This document shows positions 55,895 to 63,131 of a DNA stretch of 64,000 nucleotides, piece after piece; the first letter of the stretch is position 1, and every line of letters starts with the position of its first letter. The stretch lies in the NCBI RefSeq assembly GCF_012985205.1, contig NZ_JABEKS010000001.1:124001-188000 (forward strand). Reading direction: 5' to 3'. The notes under the pieces were generated by a model. The model did not search any database, was not told the origin of the DNA, and worked only from the letters and a program-made list of their open reading frames with translations. The stretch is from Planctomonas sp. JC2975 (GTDB taxonomy: Bacteria; Actinomycetota; Actinomycetes; Actinomycetales; Microbacteriaceae). The position numbers and the translations under genes are program-made.

Positions 55895-56413
55895 TCATCC
55901 GCCGAGCACGGTCATCGACACGACCCGTCGACGGTGACGGTCGCCGTCGGGATGCTGGTCGACCGAGGCGACCGTGGGCAGCGAGACGGCGGATCCGGGC
56001 TGGATGTCCGACGCGTGCCGAGTCGTCACGTGCGGTCGGTATCCGTCACGGACATGGTGCGCGTCGAAGGGCTGCCTGATCGAAGGTTCGAGGGCGTCGA
56101 GCAGCGCGACATGCAGGCGGAGCAGCTCCGGAGACAAGTCGAGCGTGACGACGGGAACATCGCGGCGACGGCCGAAGAACTGTTTGCCGGTCGCATGCAC
56201 GGTCAGCGTGGCGATGCCGTTGCAGGCGGTCTCGATGATGCGGGACAACGCAGGTGGAGCCATCGGTGCGCTGAAGGGCGGCACGAGCGTGACGTGGAGT
56301 GGCCACGCATCCGCGGCGAACTCGTCGCCGACACGAAGCGGCACCAACGGGGCGACGATGACGAACCGACGCAGCTCGCGATCGCGGGCAACACCTTCGT
56401 TTGCTTCGCTCAT
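55895..56413 (-). CDS. 2H phosphoesterase (2'-5' RNA ligase-like)
   Basis: A 172-residue protein of the 2H superfamily, defined by two HXT motifs: PLHVTLVPPF near residue 42 and YRPHVTTRHA near residue 130. The family hydrolyses or ligates 2',3'-cyclic or 2'-5' phosphodiesters in RNA; the exact reaction is unknown. The ATG at 56413 overlaps the stop of the upstream APH-like kinase gene (ATGA), so the two are a coupled pair. Basic C-terminal DGDRHRRRVVS may bind RNA. Confidence 0.82.
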   Translation of the reverse strand: MSEANEGVARDRELRRFVIVAPLVPLRVGDEFAADAWPLHVTLVPPFSAPMAPPALSRIIETACNGIATLTVHATGKQFFGRRRDVPVVTLDLSPELLRLHVALLDALEPSIRQPFDAHHVRDGYRPHVTTRHASDIQPGSAVSLPTVASVDQHPDGDRHRRRVVSMTVLGG

Positions 56414-57309
56414 AGCACCAGGCGGAGAAGTCGTGTGGACTCGGCAGCGAGCTCGTCGAGACGATCCGGTCGTCGATCCAGAGCCCACCGGACGACGTCC
56501 AGTGCGTGCAGGGCCGTGAGCTCGTCGAGGACGGGTTCGACCTCCGACGAGCGGAGCCCCGCACCGCTGAGGACCACACCCCAGGCATCCGGAGTCACCA
56601 CTGACTCCTCGTCGCCGAGCAGCATCCAGCGGCGGATGCGTTCGAGGTCGGCCAACAAGGTCGGGCCGACCTGCGCCGTACCCCAGTCGATGATCACGTA
56701 CCCGTCGTCAGCCACCACGTTCCTGGTGGAGAGGTCGCCGTGCACGATGCCTTGCGGCAGGCTCCTGGATCTCAGAGAAGACAGGAGACTGTGGAGCGGC
56801 TTCCGGTCGCTCATTGCGTAGACACCGAGACCGATCAGCGGATCGACGTCGGCCAGCGAGCTCAGGTTGTATGCCAGGTGCTCGTCCCAGGCTGCGTCGA
56901 GGTCGCGACCGAAGCGCGAGAAGAGTGCCTCAGGCGCCGTCGACGTGTCGATGTGCGAGAGTGCGGCGATGAACTCACCGATCGCCCTCCACGCCTCGAG
57001 GTCGTCGGCGGATGCCGGTGCTCCCGGAACGTAGTCGACGACCAGATAGGACGTGTCGTCGAGCCACCCGCGGGCCACGAGGCGCGAGCTGCTCACACCG
57101 GTGCGCTCCAGCTCCCGAAGGGACCACGCTTCGATGTCGAACGGATCGTCGTTTCGTGCGCCGTCTCTCGCGAACCGGACCACGATGTCGCTCCGGTCGC
57201 CGGACACCCGTACGACGTGGTTCTCGTTGCCGCCGGGGAGGATGACTGCATGGCTCGTCGGCAGTCCGAGTGATGCGGCGATCGCGCACGCCAGCTGTCT
57301 GGGATCCAC
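56410..57309 (-). CDS. APH-type phosphotransferase
   Basis: A 299-residue kinase-like protein: nucleotide loop region LPGGNENHVVRVSGDRSDIVVRF, YLVVDYVPG hinge, the Brenner motif IVHGDLSTRNVV with the catalytic aspartate, and IIDWGTAQVG with the magnesium aspartate. These define the aminoglycoside/choline kinase-like (APH) family. Many members phosphorylate sugars, choline or metabolites, so antibiotic resistance should not be assumed. It is co-translated with a 2H phosphoesterase, which hints at RNA or nucleotide metabolism, an inference only. The GTG start is six bases from a -10-like TAGCGT. Confidence 0.84.
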   Translation of the reverse strand: MDPRQLACAIAASLGLPTSHAVILPGGNENHVVRVSGDRSDIVVRFARDGARNDDPFDIEAWSLRELERTGVSSSRLVARGWLDDTSYLVVDYVPGAPASADDLEAWRAIGEFIAALSHIDTSTAPEALFSRFGRDLDAAWDEHLAYNLSSLADVDPLIGLGVYAMSDRKPLHSLLSSLRSRSLPQGIVHGDLSTRNVVADDGYVIIDWGTAQVGPTLLADLERIRRWMLLGDEESVVTPDAWGVVLSGAGLRSSEVEPVLDELTALHALDVVRWALDRRPDRLDELAAESTRLLRLVL

Positions 57310-57321
57310 GGAACGACGCTA
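57310..57321 (-). promoter_or_regulatory. -10 element of a candidate leaderless promoter for the APH-type gene
   Basis: On the minus strand TAGCGT (57321-57316) precedes the GTG at 57309 by six bases. Confidence 0.35.
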
Positions 57322-57361
57322 TCGCTCGTCCTTGCTCTTCCACTCCGGTCGCGCTGTCGAA

Positions 57362-57380
57362 TGATTCGAACATCGAATCA
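57362..57380. promoter_or_regulatory. perfect inverted repeat upstream of the pectin-lyase gene
   Basis: TGATTCGA-ACA-TCGAATCA is a perfect 8-bp inverted repeat with a 3-base spacer, in the divergent gap between the APH-type kinase and lyase genes. It lies about 33 bases upstream of a -10-like TAGGCT (57413-57418), where an activator or repressor could act. Confidence 0.5.
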
Positions 57381-57430
57381 GACTGATAGGCCATGCGCGC
57401 GCTGGACGAGAGTAGGCTCCCACCTGCATG

Positions 57431-57459
57431 TGAAACGATTCATTCACCACAGTGAAACG
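57431..57459 (+). promoter_or_regulatory. LacI-type operator candidate before the pectin-lyase gene
   Basis: TGAAACGATTCA (57431-57442) differs by one base from the CG-centred LacI/GalR consensus TGAAACGTTTCA, and a second half-site TGAAACG is at 57453-57459. Both lie downstream of a TAGGCT -10 candidate (57413-57418) and upstream of the ATG at 57474, a roadblock position suited to a sugar-responsive repressor. The regulator gene is not in the window. Confidence 0.55.
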
Positions 57460-57473
57460 CAAGGGAGCAGTTC

Positions 57474-59876
57474 ATGGAGTTGGGGAAGCAAGGGTTGTCT
57501 CGACGTTCCGCGTTGGGGTTGTTCGGCGCGGTGACCGCCGGAGCCATCGCAGCCAGCACGGCGGAGGCGTCCGCCGCGCACGCGACGGCAGACCTGCCGC
57601 CAGGGCACGGCGACGTCAGCGCGACCATCGGCGGTCAGCCCGCGGCAGTGGGGGACTATGCGTTTCCCGATCAGGTGCCGTCTCTTGTGCTCGACAACGG
57701 GCTCGTGAAGTTCACGTTCGGGCGGGACGACGCCGTGGGCGGGGTTGTCACCGGGTGGACGGACACGTCGATCACGGCGACGTCGATCGTTGTGGACGGC
57801 ACCGAACTGGCGCACAACCTCAACGGCGTCGATCCGCGGGATCCCGATCGCCAGCACTCGTTCTACATCGACGCCGGCGGCGGTAAGACGAGGCTCGTCT
57901 GCACGCAGGTGCGCGTGCTCCGTGTCTCGCGGGATCTCGTCGAGGTCGCGTTCCTCGATACGACCAGCACGCCGCTCCAGCACGAACACCACCTGATCAT
58001 GCGCCGGGGGAAGCGAGGCCTGTACGGCTACGACATCCTCACGGCCGCGGCGGCCACGTCGATCAACGAAGTGCGCATGAACGCCCGCTGGGACAGGGCG
58101 ATCCTGGACAACGCGTACAACTGGGAGCGCGGCGGCGGGAAGCAGCCCACGTACGCGTACCTCGCCACGCAGCAGCAGGTGCAGGACGAGACCTGGCGAG
58201 TCGACGGTGTGAACAACCCGAACCTGCCGTCGCCGGACGACAATTCGGGCAACCTGCCCGCCGGCTACATCTACACGAAATACAACTGGAGCCTCTACCA
58301 CCACGAGAACCCGATGTTCGGGCACTACGGCCACGGCTTCGGCGCATGGCTGACACCGTTGGGCGGGGTCACAGAAGACACGCTGTGCGCGTTCTACGGA
58401 GTCGGCCCCGACCATCAGGACCTGGCGATCCACCAGGACGCACTGATCCTCAACTACTTCGGCGCGAACCACTACGGGTTGCCGAGCTACGCGCTGAACC
58501 AGGGCTATCGGCGACTGTACGGACCCTGGTACACGCACCTGTCGACGGGTGCGACGGATGACGAGGTCATCGCCAACGCGGCCGCGGCGGCCCAGATCGA
58601 GATCGCCGAGAACCGGGCGGGCGCTTCCTGGATCGTGGACGGCCTCTATCCGGATCCGGGCGCGCGATCGACCGTCACCGGGACGCTCCGGCTCGCGGAC
58701 GGACGGCCCGCCGACGGCTTCTATGTGCTGCTGTCGACGCAGACGGTCACCGACGTGTACACGATCCACGAGCCCACGTACTGGGTGAAGACGGATGCGG
58801 ACGGCTCATTCTCGCTGCCCGGCATCCCGCCGGCATGGGCTCCGGGAACGACCACTCCGGCCAGCTACACCTTGTATGCGTTCGCCTCCAAAGGCTCCGT
58901 GGTCGAGCAGTATCAGCAGACGGGTGTCTCCGTCACAGGAAAGAAGACGGATCTGGGCACGATCACGTGGGCGCCGACGAGCAGGTCGACGTTCTTGTGG
59001 CAGATCGGTCGGTCCGACCGCAGCACCCAGGAGTTCGCTCTGGCGACGAAGTCTCCCGTGCACTCGGAGCCGCGTGCCTACGAGAAGCCAGGGGAAGTGC
59101 CAGGAACGCTGGCGTTCGCGGTAGGGGAGAACTGGGAACCGACCGACTGGTACTACGCGCAGACCCAGGGCGGGACGTGGACCGTCTCGTTCACACTCGA
59201 CCGCGTGCCGTCGGGCACGGCGTACCTGACAGTGGCGACGGCCATGCAGCAAGGCAGCCGTCCCACGGTCGCCGTGAACGGGAACACGTCCGTGGTCACA
59301 GGATCGCTGCCGAACAACAACGACTCGACGATCGCGCGCCAGGCAGACCGGAGCGGATACCCGCGCACCGCAGTCCTGACCTTCCCGGCGAGCGCCTTGG
59401 TCGTCGGGAGCAACACGATCACGTTCACCCGGGGGAGCGGCGCAGCTGCCGGCAACGGCCTGGGATGGGACACCATCCTGCTCGAGGTCGATGAAGGCCA
59501 GTCGCAGGGCAAGGCTGTGCTCGACGCAACAGCCGAGCTCGTGGAGAAGAGCGGCAACAGCAAGGGCACCTGGAAGGTGACGGTCCACAACACCGGCAAT
59601 GCCGCGGCGAACGACGTGCGGTTCGACTCCGTGCAATGGCGGGCCAACGGCAGGGTTCAGGTGCGCGGCCTGCCGCCGGTGACCGGACGGGATCCCAACA
59701 AGTTCCCGGTCCCGATCGTCGCGAGCATCCCGCCAGGGGGTTCGGCCACGGCTGAGATCGAGGTGGACGCGAGCGGTGTACTGGGCGGAATCGGATCCGG
59801 AGTCCAGATCGGGGTGAGCGCCAACGGCGGTCGAGCCGTCGCGGACGTCACGGCCAAGAACGGACCGGGAGCTTGA
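57474..59876 (+). CDS. Tat-exported polysaccharide lyase family 4 (rhamnogalacturonan lyase)
   Basis: An 800-residue secreted enzyme expected to cleave the rhamnogalacturonan I backbone of pectin by beta-elimination. It begins with a Tat signal (LSRRSALGLFGAVTAGAIAAS, lacking a lipobox). Residues about 60-400 match the PL4 beta-sandwich catalytic domain (VPSLVLDNGLVKFTFGRDDA, YGYDILTAAAAT, YTKYNWSLYHHENPMFGHYG), about 400-490 an fn3-like module (TVTGTLRLADGRPADGFYVL), and about 505-680 a CBM-like domain (STFLWQIGRSDRSTQEF, WTVSFTLDRVPSGTAYLTV). A further beta module (about 690-800) is unassigned. AAGGGAGC precedes the ATG. It stands alone. Confidence 0.87.
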   Translation: MELGKQGLSRRSALGLFGAVTAGAIAASTAEASAAHATADLPPGHGDVSATIGGQPAAVGDYAFPDQVPSLVLDNGLVKFTFGRDDAVGGVVTGWTDTSITATSIVVDGTELAHNLNGVDPRDPDRQHSFYIDAGGGKTRLVCTQVRVLRVSRDLVEVAFLDTTSTPLQHEHHLIMRRGKRGLYGYDILTAAAATSINEVRMNARWDRAILDNAYNWERGGGKQPTYAYLATQQQVQDETWRVDGVNNPNLPSPDDNSGNLPAGYIYTKYNWSLYHHENPMFGHYGHGFGAWLTPLGGVTEDTLCAFYGVGPDHQDLAIHQDALILNYFGANHYGLPSYALNQGYRRLYGPWYTHLSTGATDDEVIANAAAAAQIEIAENRAGASWIVDGLYPDPGARSTVTGTLRLADGRPADGFYVLLSTQTVTDVYTIHEPTYWVKTDADGSFSLPGIPPAWAPGTTTPASYTLYAFASKGSVVEQYQQTGVSVTGKKTDLGTITWAPTSRSTFLWQIGRSDRSTQEFALATKSPVHSEPRAYEKPGEVPGTLAFAVGENWEPTDWYYAQTQGGTWTVSFTLDRVPSGTAYLTVATAMQQGSRPTVAVNGNTSVVTGSLPNNNDSTIARQADRSGYPRTAVLTFPASALVVGSNTITFTRGSGAAAGNGLGWDTILLEVDEGQSQGKAVLDATAELVEKSGNSKGTWKVTVHNTGNAAANDVRFDSVQWRANGRVQVRGLPPVTGRDPNKFPVPIVASIPPGGSATAEIEVDASGVLGGIGSGVQIGVSANGGRAVADVTAKNGPGA

Positions 59877-59929
59877 CCTCCGGCTCGAGCTGATCACCGG
59901 ACATTCGCCCGGACGGGCACGTCCGAGAC

Positions 59930-59967
59930 CGGCCCCTCCCACGTGCATGACGCCAGGGGAGGGGCCG
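59930..59967 (+). terminator. GC-rich hairpin after the lyase gene
   Basis: CGGCCCCTCCC (59930-59940) pairs perfectly with GGGAGGGGCCG (59957-59967) across a 16-base loop, 54 bases after the stop. There is no T-run, so it may terminate weakly or stabilise the 3' end. Confidence 0.4.
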
Positions 59968-60120
59968 ATCTCGCGGAGTCCGCACCGATCCCCGGCCCCT
60001 TTCCGATTCGAGGGAGCCGCCGTCAGGGTGCGGCGAGGCGCCGTGGCGTCCGGTTGTCACGACATTGCCAGCGGTACATTCGCTTCGGCGAGGCGAACTC
60101 GCGGAGCGAGGGGAGTGGTC

Positions 60121-60456
60121 GTGCTGATCGATGTACTCGCATGGATCTTCACAGGTCTTCTCCTCGTGCTGGCGATCACCTGTGTCGTGGCGGGCCGCGG
60201 AGGACTTGGGCGGAACAGGTACTTCGGCGTCAAGATTCCGGCGCTCGAGCGCAGCGACGACGCGTGGAGAGCGGGCCACGCGGCAGCGGTGCTGCCTGCG
60301 ACGATTGCGTTCGTGGTGGCCCTCGTAGCGAGCATCTTCGGGCTCATCGCACCCGCGACCTACTGGATTGCCGTTCTGGTCGCGGTTCTCGGCGTGATCT
60401 GGGTGTTCATCCGTGCGACGGCAGCCGCCCGGCAGCAGCGTCCGAGCGCTCACTGA
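60121..60456 (+). CDS. SdpI-like small membrane protein
   Basis: A 111-residue protein with three hydrophobic helices (VLAWIFTGLLLVLAITCVVAG, AAVLPATIAFVVALVASIFGL, TYWIAVLVAVLGVIWVFI). The loop GLGRNRYFGVKIPALERSDDAW matches the conserved segment of SdpI/YhfL proteins, which in Bacillus give immunity to the SdpC toxin; in Actinobacteria the role is unknown. No toxin gene is nearby. The GTG at 60121 is preferred for the GAGGGGA six bases upstream; GTG 60115 is the alternative. It is preceded by the lyase-gene hairpin. Confidence 0.75.
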   Translation: MLIDVLAWIFTGLLLVLAITCVVAGRGGLGRNRYFGVKIPALERSDDAWRAGHAAAVLPATIAFVVALVASIFGLIAPATYWIAVLVAVLGVIWVFIRATAAARQQRPSAH

Positions 60457-61029
60457 CCGCAGCCTCCGAGCAGCAACCAGGTGGGTGGCTAGCGCTGACC
60501 GGGCGACCAAAGGGGAGGCTGTCTCAATCCAATCTGACATAATGTGCATTATCGGACATCAATCGAATCGTGGCTCCGGTTATCGCCTGGCCGTTCATCC
60601 GATGTGGTTTCCGGTCCTGATCAGCGATTGTCGTCCGTGTTCGTCGGCCGAGAGGCACGGCACTGCGTCATCGAGATGGCTTCCGAAACCTTCGATAAGT
60701 ACATGAAACTTCGGGTTCTGATGTCCCTGGTACACAGACCTGTCTACATCGTCTGGTGTCTTGTCGACGCAGTGCACGAGCGGCCCGCTGGGCTTATGCG
60801 ACACCCGGAACGAGACGGTCCTTGCACAGTCGCGTCCGTGGTTCCCTTCGACACGAGCGCCTGGCCGACGGCACTTCATGATCGACGGACGCCCGTGCTC
60901 TCTCCCCCACGGCTGCGTCACGGGTGTGACACGAATCGGGTGAATCCGTTCGGATGAGCCGGGTTCGGCGGCGACTCGCGCTTAGGCTGCGGTCAAAGCT
61001 CACAGCATGCTCTCAGGGAAGGTAGCCTC
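60457..61029. other. 573-bp stretch without a gene
   Basis: No frame here shows conserved motifs or the codon use of the neighbours, and its base composition is less GC-biased. The one structured element is a resolvase-like inverted site at 60533-60558. A GGGAAGG ribosome site for the next gene lies at its end. Confidence 0.55.
60533..60558. repeat. 26-bp inverted site resembling a serine-resolvase crossover site
   Basis: ATAATG-TG-CATTAT (60539-60552) is a perfect 6-bp inverted repeat around a TG dinucleotide. The right outer half reads TTATCGGACA, matching the Tn3/invertase half-site pattern TTATNNGACA; the left half TCTGACATAA fits less well. No recombinase gene is adjacent. Confidence 0.35.
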
Positions 61030-61590
61030 ATGTCCGCTGAAAGTCCTGCCGCGAAATCAGCGGTGAATGGGATCCGTACCGCGCTCGGCGTCGGCGGTGT
61101 CGTCGCCCTCGTGGTCGGGATCCTCATCCTGGTGTGGCCGGCGAGGACCGCCATGGTCGTGACGGCCATCATCGCCATCTATGCGATCGTCGGCGGCCTG
61201 GTCTATGCCGGCCTCGGCATCTTCGCGAGATCGATGGGTGGTTGGGCGCGAGTCGGCCACATCGTCCTCGGAATCCTCTTCATCATCGCCGGCGTCATCG
61301 CGTTTATCGAACTCGGTCAGACCACCGCGTGGCTCGCCGTGTTCCTCGGCATCCTGGTCGGAATCATGTGGATCGTCGAGGGCATCGTCTCGCTGACGGC
61401 GCTCGGGGAGGCACGGTCGAAGGGCTGGACGGTGTTCTTCGCGATCCTCAGCATCATCGCGGGCATCATCCTGCTGTTCTCCCCGCTCTGGGGTGCAGCG
61501 GTGCTCTGGTGGCTGCTGGGCATCTCGCTGGTCGTCCTCGGCATCATCCAGGTCATCCGCGCCTTCACCTGGAAGGGCGCCGACGCCTGA
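61030..61590 (+). CDS. HdeD-family membrane protein (DUF308)
   Basis: A 186-residue protein with six hydrophobic helices in three pairs, including GVGGVVALVVGILILVWP, MVVTAIIAIYAIVGGLVYAG, LGILFIIAGVIAFIELG, LAVFLGILVGIMWIVEGIVS and FFAILSIIAGIILLFSPLWG. The repeated (G)I-x-x-x-G-I pattern and the WPARTAM and SPLWGAA turns are typical of HdeD/DUF308 proteins, linked to acid resistance in enteric bacteria but of unknown role here. A long bidirectional hairpin follows. Confidence 0.88.
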   Translation: MSAESPAAKSAVNGIRTALGVGGVVALVVGILILVWPARTAMVVTAIIAIYAIVGGLVYAGLGIFARSMGGWARVGHIVLGILFIIAGVIAFIELGQTTAWLAVFLGILVGIMWIVEGIVSLTALGEARSKGWTVFFAILSIIAGIILLFSPLWGAAVLWWLLGISLVVLGIIQVIRAFTWKGADA

Positions 61591-61594
61591 TCCG

Positions 61595-61645
61595 TCATGA
61601 AGAAGGTCCCCTGAGCCGTTCTGGCTCCGGGGACCTTCTTCATGA
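61595..61645. terminator. long bidirectional terminator between hdeD-like and SDR genes
   Basis: A perfect 17-bp stem (61595-61611 with 61629-61645; arm contains GAAGAAGGTCCCC) is extended inside by GAGCC/GGCTC after one mismatch, with loop GTTCT. It lies between two convergent genes and could serve both. Confidence 0.85.
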
Positions 61646-61664
61646 GGAAGCGGATGTCAGACCA

Positions 61665-62432
61665 TCACGCCTCAGCACCGAAATCGTCGATCTCGCCGAT
61701 CAGCCGCGTGTGGTCCGCCGGGACCGGCTCGACGGCGGCCCTCGCCACCTCTGCGGCGAACTCACTCACGTTGTAGAGGCGACCGGCGGCATCCTTGCGG
61801 GCCTGGATCGCACCGGGGTTGGCCCGCTCCAGCAGTGTGGCCGTGATGGTGCCCTCGATCATGTCGCCCGAGACGACGACGAAGCCGATGCCGCGTTCAT
61901 CCAGTTCGGGGATCAGCTCACGCAGCGCGTCCTCCCCCGCACGCTTGCTGAGCGCGACCTGCTCGTACTCCGGCATGGTCGGCGTGGTGCGGATGAAGTG
62001 CGCCTGGTGGCTCGTCACGAAGACCACGCGGGATCCGTCGCCGAGAAGCGGGAGCGCCGCTTCGAGGACGTTCACCTGCGCATCGCGGTTCAGCTTCATG
62101 GCGTAGTCGGACTCCATGCCGGCCTCCATGCCGCCCGACGCATTGAGCACCAGGATGTCCAGCCCGCCGAGCTTCTCCTCGGCGTCGGCGAACATCGCGG
62201 CGACGGACTCGGGATCGGTCAGGTCGGCGCCGATCACGACGGCGGTCCCGCCGGATGCCTCGATCGAGTCGGCGAGCTTGCGCGCGCGAGCCTCTTTGTT
62301 GCGGTAGTTGATCACGACGCTCGCGCCGGCCCCAGCGAAGTACGAAACGGTGTCGGCGCCGATGCCGCGCGAGGATCCCGTGACGAGGGCGCGCTTGCCG
62401 CTCAGGGACGACGGGGCGAGAGGACTGGTCAC
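61665..62432 (-). CDS. short-chain dehydrogenase/reductase
   Basis: A 255-residue SDR. The cofactor loop is VTGSSRGIGADTVSYFAG and NYRNKEAR after the second strand suits NADP(H). NAG is replaced by NASGGM, the catalytic serine lies in VFVTSHQAHF, and the tyrosine/lysine pair is YEQVALSKRAG with longer spacing than YXXXK, so the classical YXXXK is not intact (the lysine is in SKRAG; Tyr four to seven residues earlier). It may therefore be an atypical or divergent SDR. Substrate unknown. The GTG at 62432 is set by AAGGAG eight bases upstream; a longer frame upstream lacks one. Confidence 0.8.
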   Translation of the reverse strand: MTSPLAPSSLSGKRALVTGSSRGIGADTVSYFAGAGASVVINYRNKEARARKLADSIEASGGTAVVIGADLTDPESVAAMFADAEEKLGGLDILVLNASGGMEAGMESDYAMKLNRDAQVNVLEAALPLLGDGSRVVFVTSHQAHFIRTTPTMPEYEQVALSKRAGEDALRELIPELDERGIGFVVVSGDMIEGTITATLLERANPGAIQARKDAAGRLYNVSEFAAEVARAAVEPVPADHTRLIGEIDDFGAEA

Positions 62433-62651
62433 TGGTGGATCTCCTTGCACGATGCGGCACGAACGGTCGGCCCGAAGGCACCAAGACAGTATCTCAGGCA
62501 CCGAATGCGCCCCCGAATCGCCATCCGAGCCCCGTCGCGGTCGACGGGTATGCGCGAACAGGCATCGAACTCACGGAATCGCACCGGATCTCTTGTGGTG
62601 CCGCAGTCGCATGCTGGTAGCGTCTCACCGAGCGCGGAGGGAGCAAGCGAC

Positions 62652-63131
62652 ATGGACGTCGTTTCGTCGTATGCCTGGATCGGCTGGCTGGTGCTGATCC
62701 TCGTGTTCATCACGATCGAGATGCTCTCGCTCGACTTCGTGTTCCTCATGCTCGCGATCGGATCCCTCGGCGGTCTGATCAGCGGTCTCTTCGGCTTCCC
62801 CTGGTGGGCGCAGCTCCTTGTAGCCGCCGTGCTGTCGATCCTCCTGCTCTTCCTGTTGCGACCACCGCTGTTGAAAGCACTCCGGCGTGGCGAGGATCCG
62901 ACGAAGAGCAACGTCGCCCTGCTCCTCGGCCAGGAGGGCAGGGTCGTCCAGACATTCGGCGGCGACGGCAAGGGCTTGGTGCGGCTGGCCAACGGCGAGG
63001 TCTGGACCTCCCGTCTTGTCGCGGATGCAGCAGATCAGCGTGCGCAGCTCGAGCCGGGCGCGCTGGTGCACGTGAAGGCTATCGAGGGTGCGACAGCGGT
63101 CGTCGCGCCAGCGGGGGGTTCGACGAGATGA
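62652..63131 (+). CDS. NfeD-like membrane protein
   Basis: A 159-residue protein with two to three N-terminal helices (AWIGWLVLILVFITIEMLSLDF, VFLMLAIGSLGGLISGLFGF, WAQLLVAAVLSILLLFLLR) and a C-terminal OB-fold (LLLGQEGRVVQTFGGDGKGLVRLANGEVW, GALVHVKAIEGATAVVAPAG). This is the short NfeD type (without the protease domain), which partners SPFH proteins in membrane organisation. GGAGGGAG precedes the ATG, and its stop overlaps the SPFH start (ATGA), confirming a pair. Confidence 0.9.
   Translation: MDVVSSYAWIGWLVLILVFITIEMLSLDFVFLMLAIGSLGGLISGLFGFPWWAQLLVAAVLSILLLFLLRPPLLKALRRGEDPTKSNVALLLGQEGRVVQTFGGDGKGLVRLANGEVWTSRLVADAADQRAQLEPGALVHVKAIEGATAVVAPAGGSTR

Noticed and set aside
56410-57309. 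Antibiotic-resistance aminoglycoside phosphotransferase
   Set aside because: Only the general kinase motifs are seen; the family includes many metabolite kinases and nothing around it suggests mobility or resistance.
60121-60456. SdpI-type toxin immunity system
   Set aside because: No SdpC/SdpR-like genes are adjacent; the fold is common in Actinobacteria outside toxin loci.
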